NCBI RefSeq assembly: GCF_947242115.1
Contig: NC_074714.1
Span: 42,452,149 to 42,516,148 of the forward strand
Source of the DNA: Biomphalaria glabrata
Taxonomy: Eukaryota > Mollusca > Gastropoda > Planorbidae
DNA length: 64,000 bases
Direction of reading: 5' to 3'
A program made the translations under genes and the position numbers. The notes under the pieces are model-generated. The model saw nothing but the letters and a program-made list of their open reading frames with translations, was not told the DNA's origin and did not search any database. Positions within the stretch are counted from its first letter, which is position 1; each line of letters begins with the position of its first letter. Shown here piece after piece: positions 1 through 10,349 of this stretch.

Positions 1-161
1 TATAGTTAACTAATGAGACTCAGTTCGAGTCGGAAGGTCCGCGGTTCGCGGTTCGTGCCCTAGTGGACTGTCCACTATTTCGCTATATATATATCAATTT
101 TGCTTCATAAAAATATTGCATGTGTAACAAGTATGTAACAAGTATGCAAAATTTATTTTTA

Positions 162-740
162 CAAAGCTTATAGTAACTCCATCATTCTGTCTGTATGTCT
201 GTCTGTCAAGGTGTATTATTGCACACGTTTTTTTGAACTTCTTTCTCGCACTCCCAAATCTCAGATCAAGTTGACATTTTGCACAATAATTCGTTGTCAA
301 TAATAACACACGAATAAATTAAAAAATTTAAATAACGAGTTATTCAATTAGTGGTAATCAATTAGTTGTGTCCTATATAGAAAAGGGAGAGATAAACCTT
401 GCAATGTTGAGATGTGGCAGTGATTTAGCGGTACTTCCCCTTAACTGAATATAAGCTTATGTTTAAAAATTATTTTTAAAAAGCTTTCATCAACTCACTC
501 TGTTTGTATGTCTGTTAAAAAGCTTGTACACGTTATTTCTCCCACACCCAATCTTGGATTAAGTTGAAATTTTGCACAATTATTTATTTTACCTGACAGG
601 TACAATAAGTAAATAATCAAAAAAAAATTTTTTTTAAATATTGAATAAACTATTGGTAATTAATTATTTTATTTTATTAAACAAGGGAAAGAAATCGTAT
701 TTGACAGATGTGATTGTATAAGTAGAATTGGTCCCCTTGA
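162..740 (+). repeat. Two adjacent copies of dispersed repeat family A
   Basis: Two diverged copies (about 162-410 and 480-740) share, in order, an AAGCTT start, a TCAACTCACTCTGT-like stretch, a CACGTT..TCTCCCACACCCAATCT block, AAGTTGAAATTTTGCACAAT and an A/T-rich tail ending in an AAGGGA..GAAA block. The same order recurs near 3093-3345, 8826-9013 and, inverted, 57690-58305, so this is an interspersed family. I see no coding frame, no clear terminal inverted repeat and no target duplication, so its class is unknown. The first 60 bases are GC-richer with tRNA-like wording (GGTTCG) and may be a SINE scrap. Confidence 0.6.
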
Positions 741-1164
741 GGAGGCTTGAGCCGGAGAGAACAATTTTTATTAAAAGCGATTCCGGTAACATTGACAAGA
801 TATCCTCTTTCCCCCTCCCCCTTTTTCACAACTGGTCCAGCTAGGATCATAGCGTATTGAGAAAGTTAAAAGCATGAAATTGCGATAAACAAAAACAATT
901 GGTAAAAATATTTCTAATTAGGGCCTACACAGAATTATTATCGTTAGTCTAAATCTATTACAAAATTAATTACATGACTGATCCAAACTAATTGATAATT
1001 GATATATTTTGTTGTTTATATTTTGATTGCTTTTAAACTAAGGTTAAACTGGTCAATCAGTTGTAGAGTTAACAGGACAAATCAAATAGAAATGAATTAT
1101 GCCATTATGTCGACTGCGAAATTTTTTTTTTTTTTGAAACAAAAATATTATGTTAACCTTCGCT
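741..1164. other. Intergenic stretch with nothing recognised
   Basis: AT-rich sequence with a C-rich patch near 810-835 and a T11 run near 1122. I see no exon, repeat border or RNA gene in it. Confidence 0.5.
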
Positions 1165-1345
1165 AGTTCTTCTATTTTCGCGGTGCTTTGTGAGTGGCGC
1201 GTGTTCCCATTTTATATGTTGATCTCGAAGTGTTAAACATTGATTGGGAATTCTTTCTCTGACAGAGAAATTGTGCCAAAGCCAATGGCCCCTTCTCCAG
1301 TCTCCTCCTCTGTATACAGAGCCCATGTTTTTAAAACCTTTTTTT
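1165..1345 (+). repeat. Dispersed repeat family B, copy 1
   Basis: A block reading GTGAGTGGC..TTCCCATTTTATATGTTG..CTCGAAGTGTTAA..TGATTGGGAA, then GACAGAGAAAT and GAGCCCATGTTTTT, recurs at 6822-6975 with many substitutions. Two diverged copies in one window mark it as interspersed. Both strands read open for short distances, but this is repeat, not a gene. Family unknown. Confidence 0.6.
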
Positions 1346-1436
1346 TCACACTTTTCCGACATGACCAAATGCAACTAATGCTCAAGGTCCACAAAAGATA
1401 TTGGACCATAGCGCACTTAGCACGAAAGCTGCGCTG

Positions 1437-1437
<1 letters not shown>

Positions 1438-1506
<69 letters not shown>
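1438..1506. repeat. (TA)n microsatellite
   Basis: About 34 uninterrupted TA dinucleotides. Open frames across it give only Tyr-Ile repeats and are artefacts. Confidence 0.97.
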
Positions 1507-1510
<4 letters not shown>

Positions 1511-1552
1511 CTCCAAACATAGGCTACGGTTGTGATTTTTTTTTTTATCCAT

Positions 1553-1806
1553 TATAGACTTTGCGATCTAAAGGGGCAGATGATGCTCATCTGTTTCTAT
1601 GACCGACGGTTGGCGAGGGTGTCATGTGGCCATCACAACGACCAACCGTCTTTACTTCCCCGACGTATGCCAGGTACCTATTACAATTGTGTGGACTCAA
1701 GCAAAAGTTCAAAACGCAAGTTTTCACCTGGATTTCAATTAAGCGGGAAAGCCAAGCGCTCTGCCACGTAGCCAACACGCCTCCACTTAATGGACTCATT
1801 ACGGGT
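1553..1806 (-). repeat. tRNA-derived SINE, copy 1
   Basis: Read on the minus strand, the block starts with GTGGCAGAGCGCTTGGC, which resembles the A-box half of a tRNA, and continues into a body containing GGTTGGTCGTTGTGATGGCC, an ACCCTCG..AACCGT block and ATCATCTGCCC. The same body occurs at 47868-48045, and a related tRNA-like head at 61735-61878. A tRNA-like head followed by a shared non-tRNA body defines a SINE; the exact family name is not known to me. Confidence 0.7.
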
Positions 1807-2166
1807 TAAGGCAAAATTAAACAAAGAAAATACTCCTGTACAACTAATGTGTCACGTGAATAGCAAAAAGAAAAACAACGTCGATGACAGTACAGTACCG
1901 TTAGTCTTCTCGAATTTCCAATGATTGTAAATAAAAAAAAAAGAAACGAGAAAAATTAAATTAAGGCCAACTAAATAAAATTAAAGCTACACGAAAATGC
2001 TAAAAAATGTTCAAATCGGGACTTGTCTATTTTTTTCTTAATGCTGTGATACAAATTATGACATGAAAATCTAATTTAAGTACTTTTTAACCATGAAAAC
2101 AAACTACACAGACATAAACATCTATGATAACACTCTTTCAATCGTATAAATTATACTAATTAATAC

Positions 2167-2301
2167 CTTGACGGAATCGTTAATTCTCAGTGGATCTCTG
2201 CCTAAGGTCTCAATGGATTCGTCCTTTGATTTATTTTCGTCGTCCTCCAGGTCGTCCTCCCCTACTTGCAGACGTATCTCTGTCTCCGCCTTGGCAGACA
2301 T
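2167..2301 (-). CDS. First coding exon of an unrecognised gene (partial)
   Basis: A 45-codon open exon begins at ATG 2301-2299 (context AGGTTATGTCT) and runs to a donor AAG|GTATTA at 2166, in phase 0. The peptide starts MSAKAETEIRLQVGEDDLED and continues as an acidic, lysine-rich, low-complexity N-terminus ending RDPLRINDSVK. There is no signal peptide or membrane segment, so it looks like a cytosolic N-terminal tail. Codon use is GC-richer than the flanks, as in the XPOT exons. The next exon would lie at lower coordinates, but I found no convincing acceptor plus frame in 1-2160, so the gene probably runs off the left edge. No family assigned; a membrane transporter with a long acidic N-tail is one possibility but is only a guess. 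Confidence 0.6.
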
Positions 2302-2640
2302 AACCTTGATCTAGATAGGGTTTGAATTCTGTGTCTACACAATGCAAGGTACTCGGCTTAATTTCCTTTTGATAAGTCATCAACACTCTCCATAAAGCCA
2401 CGTGTAAGAAAATAATATATGCTAAAGTGCATTGAGTGTGTAGGAAAGGAAGGTTTCTTGGAACTCAGAAAACAAAAAACAAATAGATCACAGTGTTATG
2501 TCAACGAGCTCTCTCGCAGAGACACACGCATCGCACACACAGGATAAACATAGATCTGTTTCGTGCTGAGTTACGAGGCGAGGTGCCACCTTCCTGGTTG
2601 GAGTTTCTGCCAGTGTATTGATACGAGGGATGTCACTTAT
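2302..2640 (-). promoter_or_regulatory. Probable 5' UTR/promoter of the 2167-2301 gene
   Basis: The 340 bases upstream of the ATG are less AT-rich than the surroundings, with CA-rich and CTCTCG segments near 2500-2545, and carry no recognised repeat. Position alone suggests 5' UTR and promoter. No TATA box or initiator was identified. Confidence 0.3.
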
Positions 2641-2775
2641 AGACCATAATTTATGAGATAGCTTTTATGCCTGAGAATAGGGCAGAGAAAGAAGACGAGC
2701 TTCTTGCCTCGTTTGGTAGGATAAATTATGCATAATAAGTAATGAAGTTTATGTAGGTTATAACTGAACCCATTT

Positions 2776-3080
2776 TTCTTTCTCTCTCTCTCTTTCTCTC
2801 TCTTTTTCTTTCTCTCGCTCACTATTTTCTCTCTCTCTTTCTTTTTTTTTCTCGCTCGTTCTCTCTTTATTTCACTCTCTCTCTCTCTCTCTCTTTCCTC
2901 TCTTTCTCTCTCTCTCTCTCTCTCTATTGTTTCTCTAATTTTCACTCTTTTTCTCTTTCAATTTCTTCTTTCTTTCTCTTTTTTCCCTTTCTCGCTCTTA
3001 CTTTCTCTCTCCTACTCTTTCTCTCTCTCTTAGGTTCTTCTCTTTCTTTTTTTCTCTCATTCTTTTTCTTTCTATTACTT
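2776..3080. repeat. Polypyrimidine (CT)-rich tract
   Basis: Roughly 300 bases made almost only of C and T on the plus strand, with many TCTC and TTTC runs. Open frames on either strand give Glu/Arg/Lys or Ser/Leu/Phe repeats and are not genes. Confidence 0.95.
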
Positions 3081-3092
3081 TCTCTCTTTTTA

Positions 3093-3345
3093 AAAAGCTA
3101 AGTATCAACTCTTTCTGTCTGTCTCTCTGATACATATTTTGAACACGTTGTTTCTCCCACTTCCCAGTCTCGGATCAAGTTGAAACTTTACACAATTATT
3201 TATGTTCAAAGACAAGAATGTTTCAATCAGAAATAACCAACTAGCTCATTAAATAGTGGTCATTAATTCAATTTGTGCGATTTGTTTGATGTCTAAAAAA
3301 AAGGGAAATAATTCTTACAGTTTTGAGATATATGGCTGTAAATGA
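3093..3345 (+). repeat. Dispersed repeat family A, copy 3
   Basis: Same order of blocks as at 162-740: AAGCTA, ATCAACTC, CACGTTGTTTCTCCCAC, TCGGATCAAGTTGAAA, a TTTACACAATTATTTATG block, then AAGGGAAATAATTC. It sits between two polypyrimidine tracts. Confidence 0.6.
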
Positions 3346-3384
3346 GTACGACTTTTTAAATTTTTTTTTATTATGCTTGTTTCC

Positions 3385-3540
3385 TGTCTTTCATTTTCTT
3401 CTCTTTCTCTCTTTTTCATTCCATCTTTCTATCGCTTTCTCTTTTTTTCTCTCATTCTCTCTTTTTTTTTTCTCTCACTCTCTCTTTTCTCTCTCTCTCT
3501 CTCTTCTCTCTTTCTCTCTCTTTTCTATTCTCTTCTAAAA
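3385..3540. repeat. Second polypyrimidine tract
   Basis: About 150 bases of almost pure C/T, similar to 2776-3080. The two tracts flank a family A repeat copy, so they may be one expanded tract split by insertion. Confidence 0.93.
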
Positions 3541-3712
3541 ACAACAAATGCTGAACACATTATTCACTACAATGAGCGATTTATTTAAGCGATGTAAATT
3601 TGTTATTTGAAATGTTATATCTCATAGATGGGACAGTATTATCTTTCTTTTTCACAATAACAGCTCTGTGTAACAAACTGTTTTGAGCATTGTATTGCTC
3701 AGAGAATCAATT

Positions 3713-3888
3713 CTTTTTGTCTCTCAAAGTAACGTGACATCTGCAGGTTCGGAAGTATCTCTACATTAACACACTGGAGAAACACGGTGTTTAATTCAGA
3801 TTTTCTTGGCTGGATAACGTATCCTTCTAAGAACAGTGCAAGGATTTGGTCATCCGAGTTGTCAGAGCACCCTTACGACGAATTTCTA
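3713..3888 (-). other. Unassigned open frame, about 57 codons, no start
   Basis: The minus strand reads open for about 57 codons and ends in TGA. It contains ILALFLEGYVIQPRKSELN and VEILPNLQMSRYFERQ-like text of protein-like composition. It has no ATG at its open end. I do not recognise it; it could be a scrap of a transposon protein or an exon of an unseen gene. Composition and the absence of simple repeats are the only support. Confidence 0.25.
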
Positions 3889-4177
3889 GGAAACAGATGA
3901 TGATAATGAATGATCATGAATATCTGCTAAATTAAGTTCTAATTCAATTCACGAAAATACTTAATTCTTCGAGGAATATAATTCATATAAAACATAAATC
4001 TCTTGAACAATCGTATGAAGAGTAGTATAACCTGACTGACAAATAGTTGAACAAAGCACTGTGAATAATTACTGAATAAAATACTGATGATCAACGACTA
4101 ATGACCCCGATAGCTAGCTTTGCTTTCTATAGTCTAAAAAGACGTTTCTGGATTGTTACATCATTATTGACCATTAG

Positions 4178-4330
4178 CAGGGCCGGCCTTAGGCATAGAC
4201 GAACTAGGAGGCCGCCTATGGGCATTCGATTGGTGGGGTCTCACAGAACTATAAACGATTTTTAGAGAAGAATTAGCGAAAGTTCTCTTCAATGTTATTG
4301 TTGGAGTACACTAGTTTTTTTTTTATATAA
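4178..4330 (+). mobile_element. hAT-type element end (truncated)
   Basis: CAGGGCCGGCCTTAGGC closely matches the terminal inverted repeat of the complete hAT copy at 7774-8428 (CAGGGCCGGACTTA). No matching right end is visible downstream, so only the left end survives. The right limit is approximate. Confidence 0.55.
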
Positions 4331-4337
4331 ATTGCGT

Positions 4338-4610
4338 AATTTTATATTTTTATCGGTCCCCGAAAGGGGAAAGACGCTATTAGTTTTGTGTGGCCTGTTT
4401 GTCCGTCCGTTAGTCCGTCTGTCTGTCCGTCCGTCCCGTTTAGATCTCAGAAACTAGAAAAGAAAATGAAAATCGGACATCATATTTTAGATCATTCAAA
4501 GTTCTGATGCTACGGCTACTTTTTTTTCCGAAAGTGAACCATCTAATTTTTAAAATTATATATGTAAGCAGATTTTTCAAAAAAATTACACCACTTTTCA
4601 ATGAAAAACT
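4338..4610 (+). repeat. Dispersed repeat family C
   Basis: Contains GTCCCCGAAAGGGGAAAGAC, a run of GTCCGTCCGT/GTCTGTC words, AATCGGACATCAT, and GGCTAC..CCGAAAGTGAACC followed by an AAGCAG..TTACACCACTTTT block. The last part recurs at 53944-54035, directly next to a LINE end. Family unknown. Confidence 0.5.
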
Positions 4611-4980
4611 TCAGGGAAGGTAACTTTTTCTAAAAGGTCATGGACTTCTTTATTAATAACTCAAGCTTCATTCATAGTTTTGCGCATTGGTACATAAAAT
4701 TTGCATCTAAGGTCACAATGGTAAAAGTGTCAATGGATCATTATAAAATATATTTTCCATGTATAAATTAACTCATTGAATAGAATAATGATTCAAATGT
4801 TGTTTTTTAAAAAAGAATTTTGATACGAACTTCGTTTTAGTTATAAGTTTAAAAAATAACGAACTACTTTTATAGCGCGGAGTTTTGACATATCCTCATT
4901 ATAGGGGCTTACACTTGACAGTCTAAATAAGACTAAATAGAACCCAGATCTTGAAATATTTATGATATTTATTATTATTA

Positions 4981-6060
4981 CTAGACAGATATACCCGCTG
5001 CCCGCGGGTCTTTTCTCGCGTATTACTTATGTAGTCACTGATACAACTAAACAACTAAAGAAAATAATAATGTTATAAGTAGGCCTAAAGCGAATTAAAA
5101 AATATGAATGGAGCTAAAAATAGCTAATTATTGTTATTATATAGTCTAGCGCTACTGTCATGCTCAGAGCGCTTTTGGTCCTATCTCATTTGTGGACCAG
5201 TGGGGGGGGGGGTATCTAGGAGTTGGTTTTCCGTGCAGTAAACACAACTCTGCCCGAGTCGGGTGTCGAACTTCGAGCCCCCTTCTAGGTAACCAAGCCA
5301 AGTTCAAACCTCTCGACCACGCTTCCAATTTTTTAATGAAAATATTGGCTTGTGTATAGATCTATATTTAGAAGCACGCGATATCAAGAAAAGAGTTACA
5401 CTTATGACGAACGAATCTATGTAAAAATGCTTTAGAAAAAAAATGAATGTTAATTTGATTAAAATATGAAAAGAATGAAATATAAGTAGTATGTTCATGT
5501 GTTTAATTATAAAACTATCTTTGCGAAGAGAAGTTCTATCATCTTAGAATTGAAATAATGTTTTAGACCTAGGAAAAAGATTTCGTAACATTTCGGTCTG
5601 TGCATGCGTGACCTTTTTTATTAGATTGCGCGAATGAATGAAACTATTAGAATATATCTCTCACGGCTTCGTAGCTCTAGCGAACGAATGTATGAAAAAT
5701 GCTTTAGAAAAACAAATTTGAATGTTAATTTGAGTAAAATATTAAATGAATGGAATATAATTAGTATGTTCATGTGTTTAAGTATAAAACTATCTTTGCG
5801 AAGAGACCATCAACCTAGAGTGGAATTAGAGTCTTAGACCTAGGAATAGAGAGATGTGTAACATTTCGCGTAATGTCTAAAGAAAGAATGTACCGGTACG
5901 TCTGGATGTCTAAATTCGCAGATGTATGGAACGAATTTATGTAAAAATGCTTTTGAAACACAAATGTGAAGGTTAATTTTATTAAATAATGAAATCAATA
6001 GACTATATTTTGTATTTTCATGTGTGAAAGTATTGAAAACTAAAACTCTTGCACTGTGAA
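4981..6060 (-). mobile_element. Helitron-like element, 5' end missing
   Basis: On the minus strand this ends in a 6-bp-stem hairpin (ACCCGC/GCGGGT, 4993-5009) followed by TATATCTGT and CTAG at 4984-4981, with host T next: the Helitron 3' signature (hairpin, CTRR, insertion between A and T). The interior holds three diverged modules about 250-275 bp apart (landmark TATGTAAAAATGCTTT near 5415, 5690 and 5938) that are shared with the complete copy at 48553-49569. The matching TC start is not seen; a hAT end abuts near 6075. Non-autonomous, with no Rep/helicase coding. Confidence 0.65.
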
Positions 6061-6074
6061 TGACATTTGTTGTT

Positions 6075-6165
6075 TTTTTAATCATTATTACAAAACATGT
6101 CGCGGGCCCGATGAAGCCTTTCCGGTGCCGGACTTGGCCCGCAGGCCGTAGTTTGCCCATCACTG
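6075..6165. mobile_element. hAT-type right end (fragment)
   Basis: The block CGGGCCC..GGCCCGCAGGCC..GTTTGCCCATCACTG matches the terminal region of the complete element at 42499-44106 (..TTTGCCCACCCCTG). Only one end is visible. Confidence 0.5.
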
Positions 6166-6821
6166 CTCTAAGACAATTAAACCATAAATAATAAGGTCTA
6201 TATAAATAAGATTTAATGAAACCCTGAAAGAGATTGCAGAAAAAAAAACACAACAGGGAGACCCTCACTAATTTGTGTGACAAGCTGTGTGGATACGAAT
6301 AATATGTGGCTCACTATGACAACCATTGGTAAGAGAATATGTTATAGTTTAATGAATATAAACAAACAAACATAAAATACTATTAAGCCTACTAGTATGC
6401 TAACGACCTTCACCCTGCAATGCCATTTTTTAGCCACTCGCTCCGGCCATCATAGGTCTTTATGTGTGATAAATGATGTATGCGTGCTATAATGACTGTG
6501 TGTGAGTGTGTGCGTCTAAGTGTGTTGATTTATCTGCCTACGTATATCTCGTTCTATCCCAGTGTCGACATGGGAACTCGACCCGTGCAACACTTCCATA
6601 TTGCTGATTATATTCTAGCTCAAGAGAAACTCTCCCAAGAGAAATTAGGAAGTATGCCATCAATACAGCAATTAGCCTTGCTGATTACACGAAAGATAAA
6701 ATGAGTCTCACTTGGGTTTAGTTGGGTTTACCCTACAACAAACACATTTTCTATAAACATTTCATTGAAATTAGCAGATGTCGTTATTTTTTATATAGAA
6801 TATATTTATTTTTTTGTGAGT
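6166..6821. other. Unassigned intergenic sequence
   Basis: Contains a GT-rich patch near 6495-6520 and short open frames without splice or family support. No feature assigned. Confidence 0.4.
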
Positions 6822-6975
6822 GGCTCATATTCCCATTTTATATGTTGGTCTCGAAGTGTTAACCACTGATTGGGAACTCATTGTCTGACAGAGAAATGGT
6901 TAGCCATGCCAATGACTCCCGTCTCCATTCTCTTCTTCTGTATAGAGTCCATGTTTTTTAAAGTTTTTTGAAACC
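6822..6975 (+). repeat. Dispersed repeat family B, copy 2
   Basis: Shares with 1165-1345 the string TTCCCATTTTATATGTTG, CTCGAAGTGTTAA, TGATTGGGAA, GACAGAGAAAT and GTCCATGTTTTT in the same order and orientation. Confidence 0.6.
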
Positions 6976-7547
6976 TAACATATTTAAACTTACGATCTGA
7001 TTAAACAATTCGCTAATATTATCCTAGAAGTAAAAGATTAATACAGAATTTTCGCCATTAGAAAAAAATATAGAATGAGAAAAAGAAAATATTTACTTGG
7101 AGTTTGATTACGATCATTATGATGAAAGTGTTAATTACACTTATAACAATTTTAAAATCTTCTTTTTCTATCCCCTACTTAATAGAACAATAAATACATG
7201 AAATGATTTGAGATATTTAAAGAACATTTTTTTTTCAAATTGCTACATAATAAGCAGCGTTAAAAATATGAATAAAGAGATTGCGAAAACATTGCTCCAA
7301 TTTACAGACAAAACTGACCGATCCTACGAAAATCTTATTAGGTATAAATGGAAAGGAACTTTATGAACACTTATAAAGAGCAATAGAAATTTAAAACCTG
7401 AAACGGTTCCCATTAAAGTACCGGAATATGTCTGATGAAATAGTTTATCCGCAACTTGTTCAAATTTAGTTATTGTAGGCTAATTTTTGCTTTCCTATCC
7501 GTGTCAGAGGCTTCCGGTGTAAGTGGTATTTTTAAAACTAGAACTTA

Positions 7548-8465
7548 TCTATATATATAATTCTCTACGTCGCCCAACCATGCGGGACACGCACGCCAAC
7601 TCTCTAACCCTCGAAGAAAAAGCCATGGAAAGATAACTCTTGTTTTATTTTCTGCAAGTCGAGCTAAAATTACCCCACGTAATTTTCGCGGCAACAGAGC
7701 GCGGCTCAGAAAAAAAAAGGGGGGGGGGGGGGAGATCAAGTAATCTTCTCTGCATACACCAGTCACTTAATAGCAGGGCCGGACTTAACGTAATTGCGGG
7801 GACCTATGGGAAACGGATTGCGCGGGGCCCAGTTTGGGTAGAGATACGGATAATAAGTGAAAATTAAGAGTTTGTATAAGGAAATATATTACCTTTGCAT
7901 TTTATTCATTCTTTACTACGTACAAAATTACTTTAAATCATAAAAATTCTGTTTCCTACATAGATTACGCTCAATAGCAAGATTTACCAAAATATTTCAA
8001 TCTATCTTCGAGAACTGTTGACCTCAAGTAATTCTTCATAAATTCTTCATAAATTTGAGGCGCGAGAAGCTTATTTCACCAGATTCCACGATTCCGGGTA
8101 TTGTATAATGCCGTTTTTTTATATCGCGCGTAGGATTGGCGTTTTCCATATGACACCCCAAAATGACAATTTCGTCTATATTTCATGAGATTTTATGAGT
8201 TTTCAAAAGATTTTAATAATTTTCGGAGATTTCCAGTACTTTTTCATATATTTTGCAATTTCATGAGATTTCCAGGAGCTCCTGGTAAATCAGGAAGTTC
8301 GTGGAAAATCTGTTATTAGTTATAAAATGGTTTAATTTAATAATTTATTCCTAGAATTAGCGTGGGTCCTATGAAAGTGCGACGCCCACTGCGGTCGCAA
8401 AGGTTGCAGTGACCTAAGGCTGGCCCTGCTAAATAGCGGCGTATGCTACGCCGCGGGTCGACTAG
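7548..8465 (+). mobile_element. Non-autonomous Helitron split by a hAT insertion
   Basis: The left end is A|TCTATATATATAATTC. The right end has a perfect hairpin GCGGCGTA-TGC-TACGCCGC (8436-8454), then GGGTCGA, CTAG (8462-8465) and host T. This is the textbook Helitron layout: 5' TC, 3' CTRR, a hairpin about 8-12 bp from the end, insertion into A|T with no target duplication. Removing the nested hAT (7774-8428 plus one 8-bp duplicate) leaves a Helitron of about 255 bp. There is no coding capacity, so it needed enzymes supplied in trans. Confidence 0.85.
7774..8428. mobile_element. Non-autonomous hAT element nested in a Helitron
   Basis: The ends are CAGGGCCGGACTTA and, inverted, CAGGGCCAGCCTTA. 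The flanks CTTAATAG (7766-7773) and CTAAATAG (8429-8436) match at 7 of 8 positions, the 8-bp duplication expected of hAT transposases. The 655-bp interior has no long frame. It landed at the base of the Helitron hairpin. Confidence 0.85.
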
Positions 8466-8825
8466 TTTAAAAAAATTATCTAAGATTAAAAAGAAAGCTG
8501 ACTATCACTTTATCTAGAATTTTTAATAGATCTTTAAAAGAAATGCGTCCCTGAAAGCTTCTTGGTTTTCAATTAGGCTAAAAATAAATAAGTAATTAAT
8601 TAATTAGTTAATTGTTTTTATTTGATAAAGAACGTAAAGGTGAAATGGATTTTTGAAAGTTAGAAATATTAACTTTAAAAACATTAATACAAATATATTT
8701 TGCTATAAGTGTTCAACTGTTTACAAGACACTTTTTCATAATGAATTTATATACAAATAATAAGAAACTCCAAAATGTATGCATTTTTTCAGGCAAAAAA
8801 AATTAGGACGGAATTTTTTTTCTAA

Positions 8826-9013
8826 CCTTGTATCAACTCACTCTGGTCAAAAATTTGAACACGTTATTCTCCCAGACCCAATCTCGGATAAAGCTGAAAT
8901 ATGTTCGCACAATTATTTCTTTTACCTGACAAAACAAGAATCAATTTAAAAAAATAACTAATGAATTAATTAACTATCGCTAATTAATTATTTTGTTTCA
9001 TATCGAACAATGG
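8826..9013 (+). repeat. Dispersed repeat family A, copy 4
   Basis: Contains TATCAACTCACTCTG, AACACGTTATTCTCCCA, CCCAATCTCGGAT, CACAATTATTTCTTTTACC and a TAATTAATTA-rich tail, in the family A order. It abuts the LINE fragment starting near 9013. Confidence 0.6.
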
Positions 9014-9450
9014 AGGGTGCTTTGGCAGCCACACACCTTGAAGCATCAAGCACGTACTTACAAGCAACAGCACAAATCCGAGCACTCATTCAAGAGAAGT
9101 GGTTAAAGTCCAGGGAGGAATCCGACAGAGCACGTACTGTCTGGCAGCACATGCATCACCCAGATCGCGACGATCCATGACTAAGGAGGTCAGAGCAAAC
9201 AATTATTGCGCAGTGCAGGACGGAACACTGTCCTATTGGGGCATATTTTGCCCGGTTCCGTCCGAACTTTGACTCCCGATGCCGTCACTGTGGAGAGAGC
9301 CTCGAAACAGTGTCGCACGCCTTGCACGAGTGTCCCCAGCTCCGCGAGCTAAGGGGGGACGTGTCTGAGCAGTCACTCGACATGTATGGTAGCTATGAGG
9401 TATTAAGCCGAACGGCCAAGTTTCTTGCCAGAGCACTACGGGAGAATTGA
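9013..9450 (+). mobile_element. LINE 3' fragment (C-terminus with CCHC-like finger)
   Basis: The plus strand encodes, from about 9188 to the TGA at 9448-9450, a peptide with CRTEHCPIGAYFARF, CRHCGESLETVSHALHECPQ and a terminal KFLARALREN. This CxxC..H..C pattern after the reverse transcriptase/RNase H region is typical of Jockey/I-clade LINE C-termini. Upstream, 9013-9180 reads as related coding in other frames with a stop, so the copy is 5'-truncated and decayed. No tail or target duplication is clear. Confidence 0.65.
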
Positions 9451-9479
9451 GTCATTCCTGCTCTGTTTTTTTTAATAGG

Positions 9480-9600
9480 AGTTCATCTCAGGTATCTTGG
9501 CCGATTCGGTGGGGTAAAGGAGGGGGGGGCGATTGCATCTACTGCCCTCCCCAATCTAGCCCTCTGAGGGGGGGGGGCGGTTCTATTTTTATGGAGAAAT
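9480..9600. repeat. G-rich repeat unit
   Basis: Contains a GATTCGGTGGGG word, two G runs of 7-9 bases and GCGATTGCATCTACTGCCC. Similar wording recurs near 12220-12450 and 15440-16270, so it belongs to a dispersed GC-rich unit. Class unknown. Confidence 0.45.
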
Positions 9601-10349
9601 CACAGTGAACAAATTTATTTGAATATCTATAATCTATATAGTATTGATATGTGAACCCATTTGTATATTATGTCGCACCACACTCTAACCCCTTCGTACA
9701 CGAAGTCACAATTTTGTTCCAAAAAATTATTTTGTGGGTGGGTTATGATGCAATGGACCTCAGGAGTAAGTCAAGCAAAAATTTTGTCCATCGGTCAACA
9801 ATTAAGCGAATTACATCATGTGTACGTTTGTACACACCGTGTATCAATGCAGTAAAAGGGGACATAATTTAACATAGCTATATAGAGAAAAATTTAACAA
9901 AAATAATTAAACAACCAATATAAATCAAATTATTTATTTACTTTTATCAAATCTATTTATTTTATTAAGCAAATGGCATTCTAAAAATCACTTTTTTCTT
10001 ACTAGTACTACATAAAAATTAGCATTTTGAGTATTCAGCTTCGCCCATTGTATCCCATCCTACCATTTGTACACCTTTGACTTAATTAATTCTGCAACAA
10101 CTTTTCAGATACATGCTTCAAAAGAAGCCTAAAGCAAGCCCACATTCACACACACGTTTTCACAAACAGTTATATCAGGGTTGACAAACACTTGTTTGTG
10201 GCATCTGAGGCTGCGAAATAAGAAAAAGACCATGTTTGAATAGGATCTCTCTTTCTAACAGCACAACAGTACATAAATATATTCTCACATTGTATATAAT
10301 CTAGATAGCTTAAGAATTGTTAATATTTATAATAAGCTTCAATGAATGA

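Noticed and set aside
1233-1557. Open frames with Tyr-Ile repeats
   Set aside because: They are translations of the (TA)n run plus a family B repeat; no gene support.
2637-3588. Glu/Arg-rich and Ser/Leu/Phe-rich open frames
   Set aside because: Products of polypyrimidine tracts, open on both strands because of composition.
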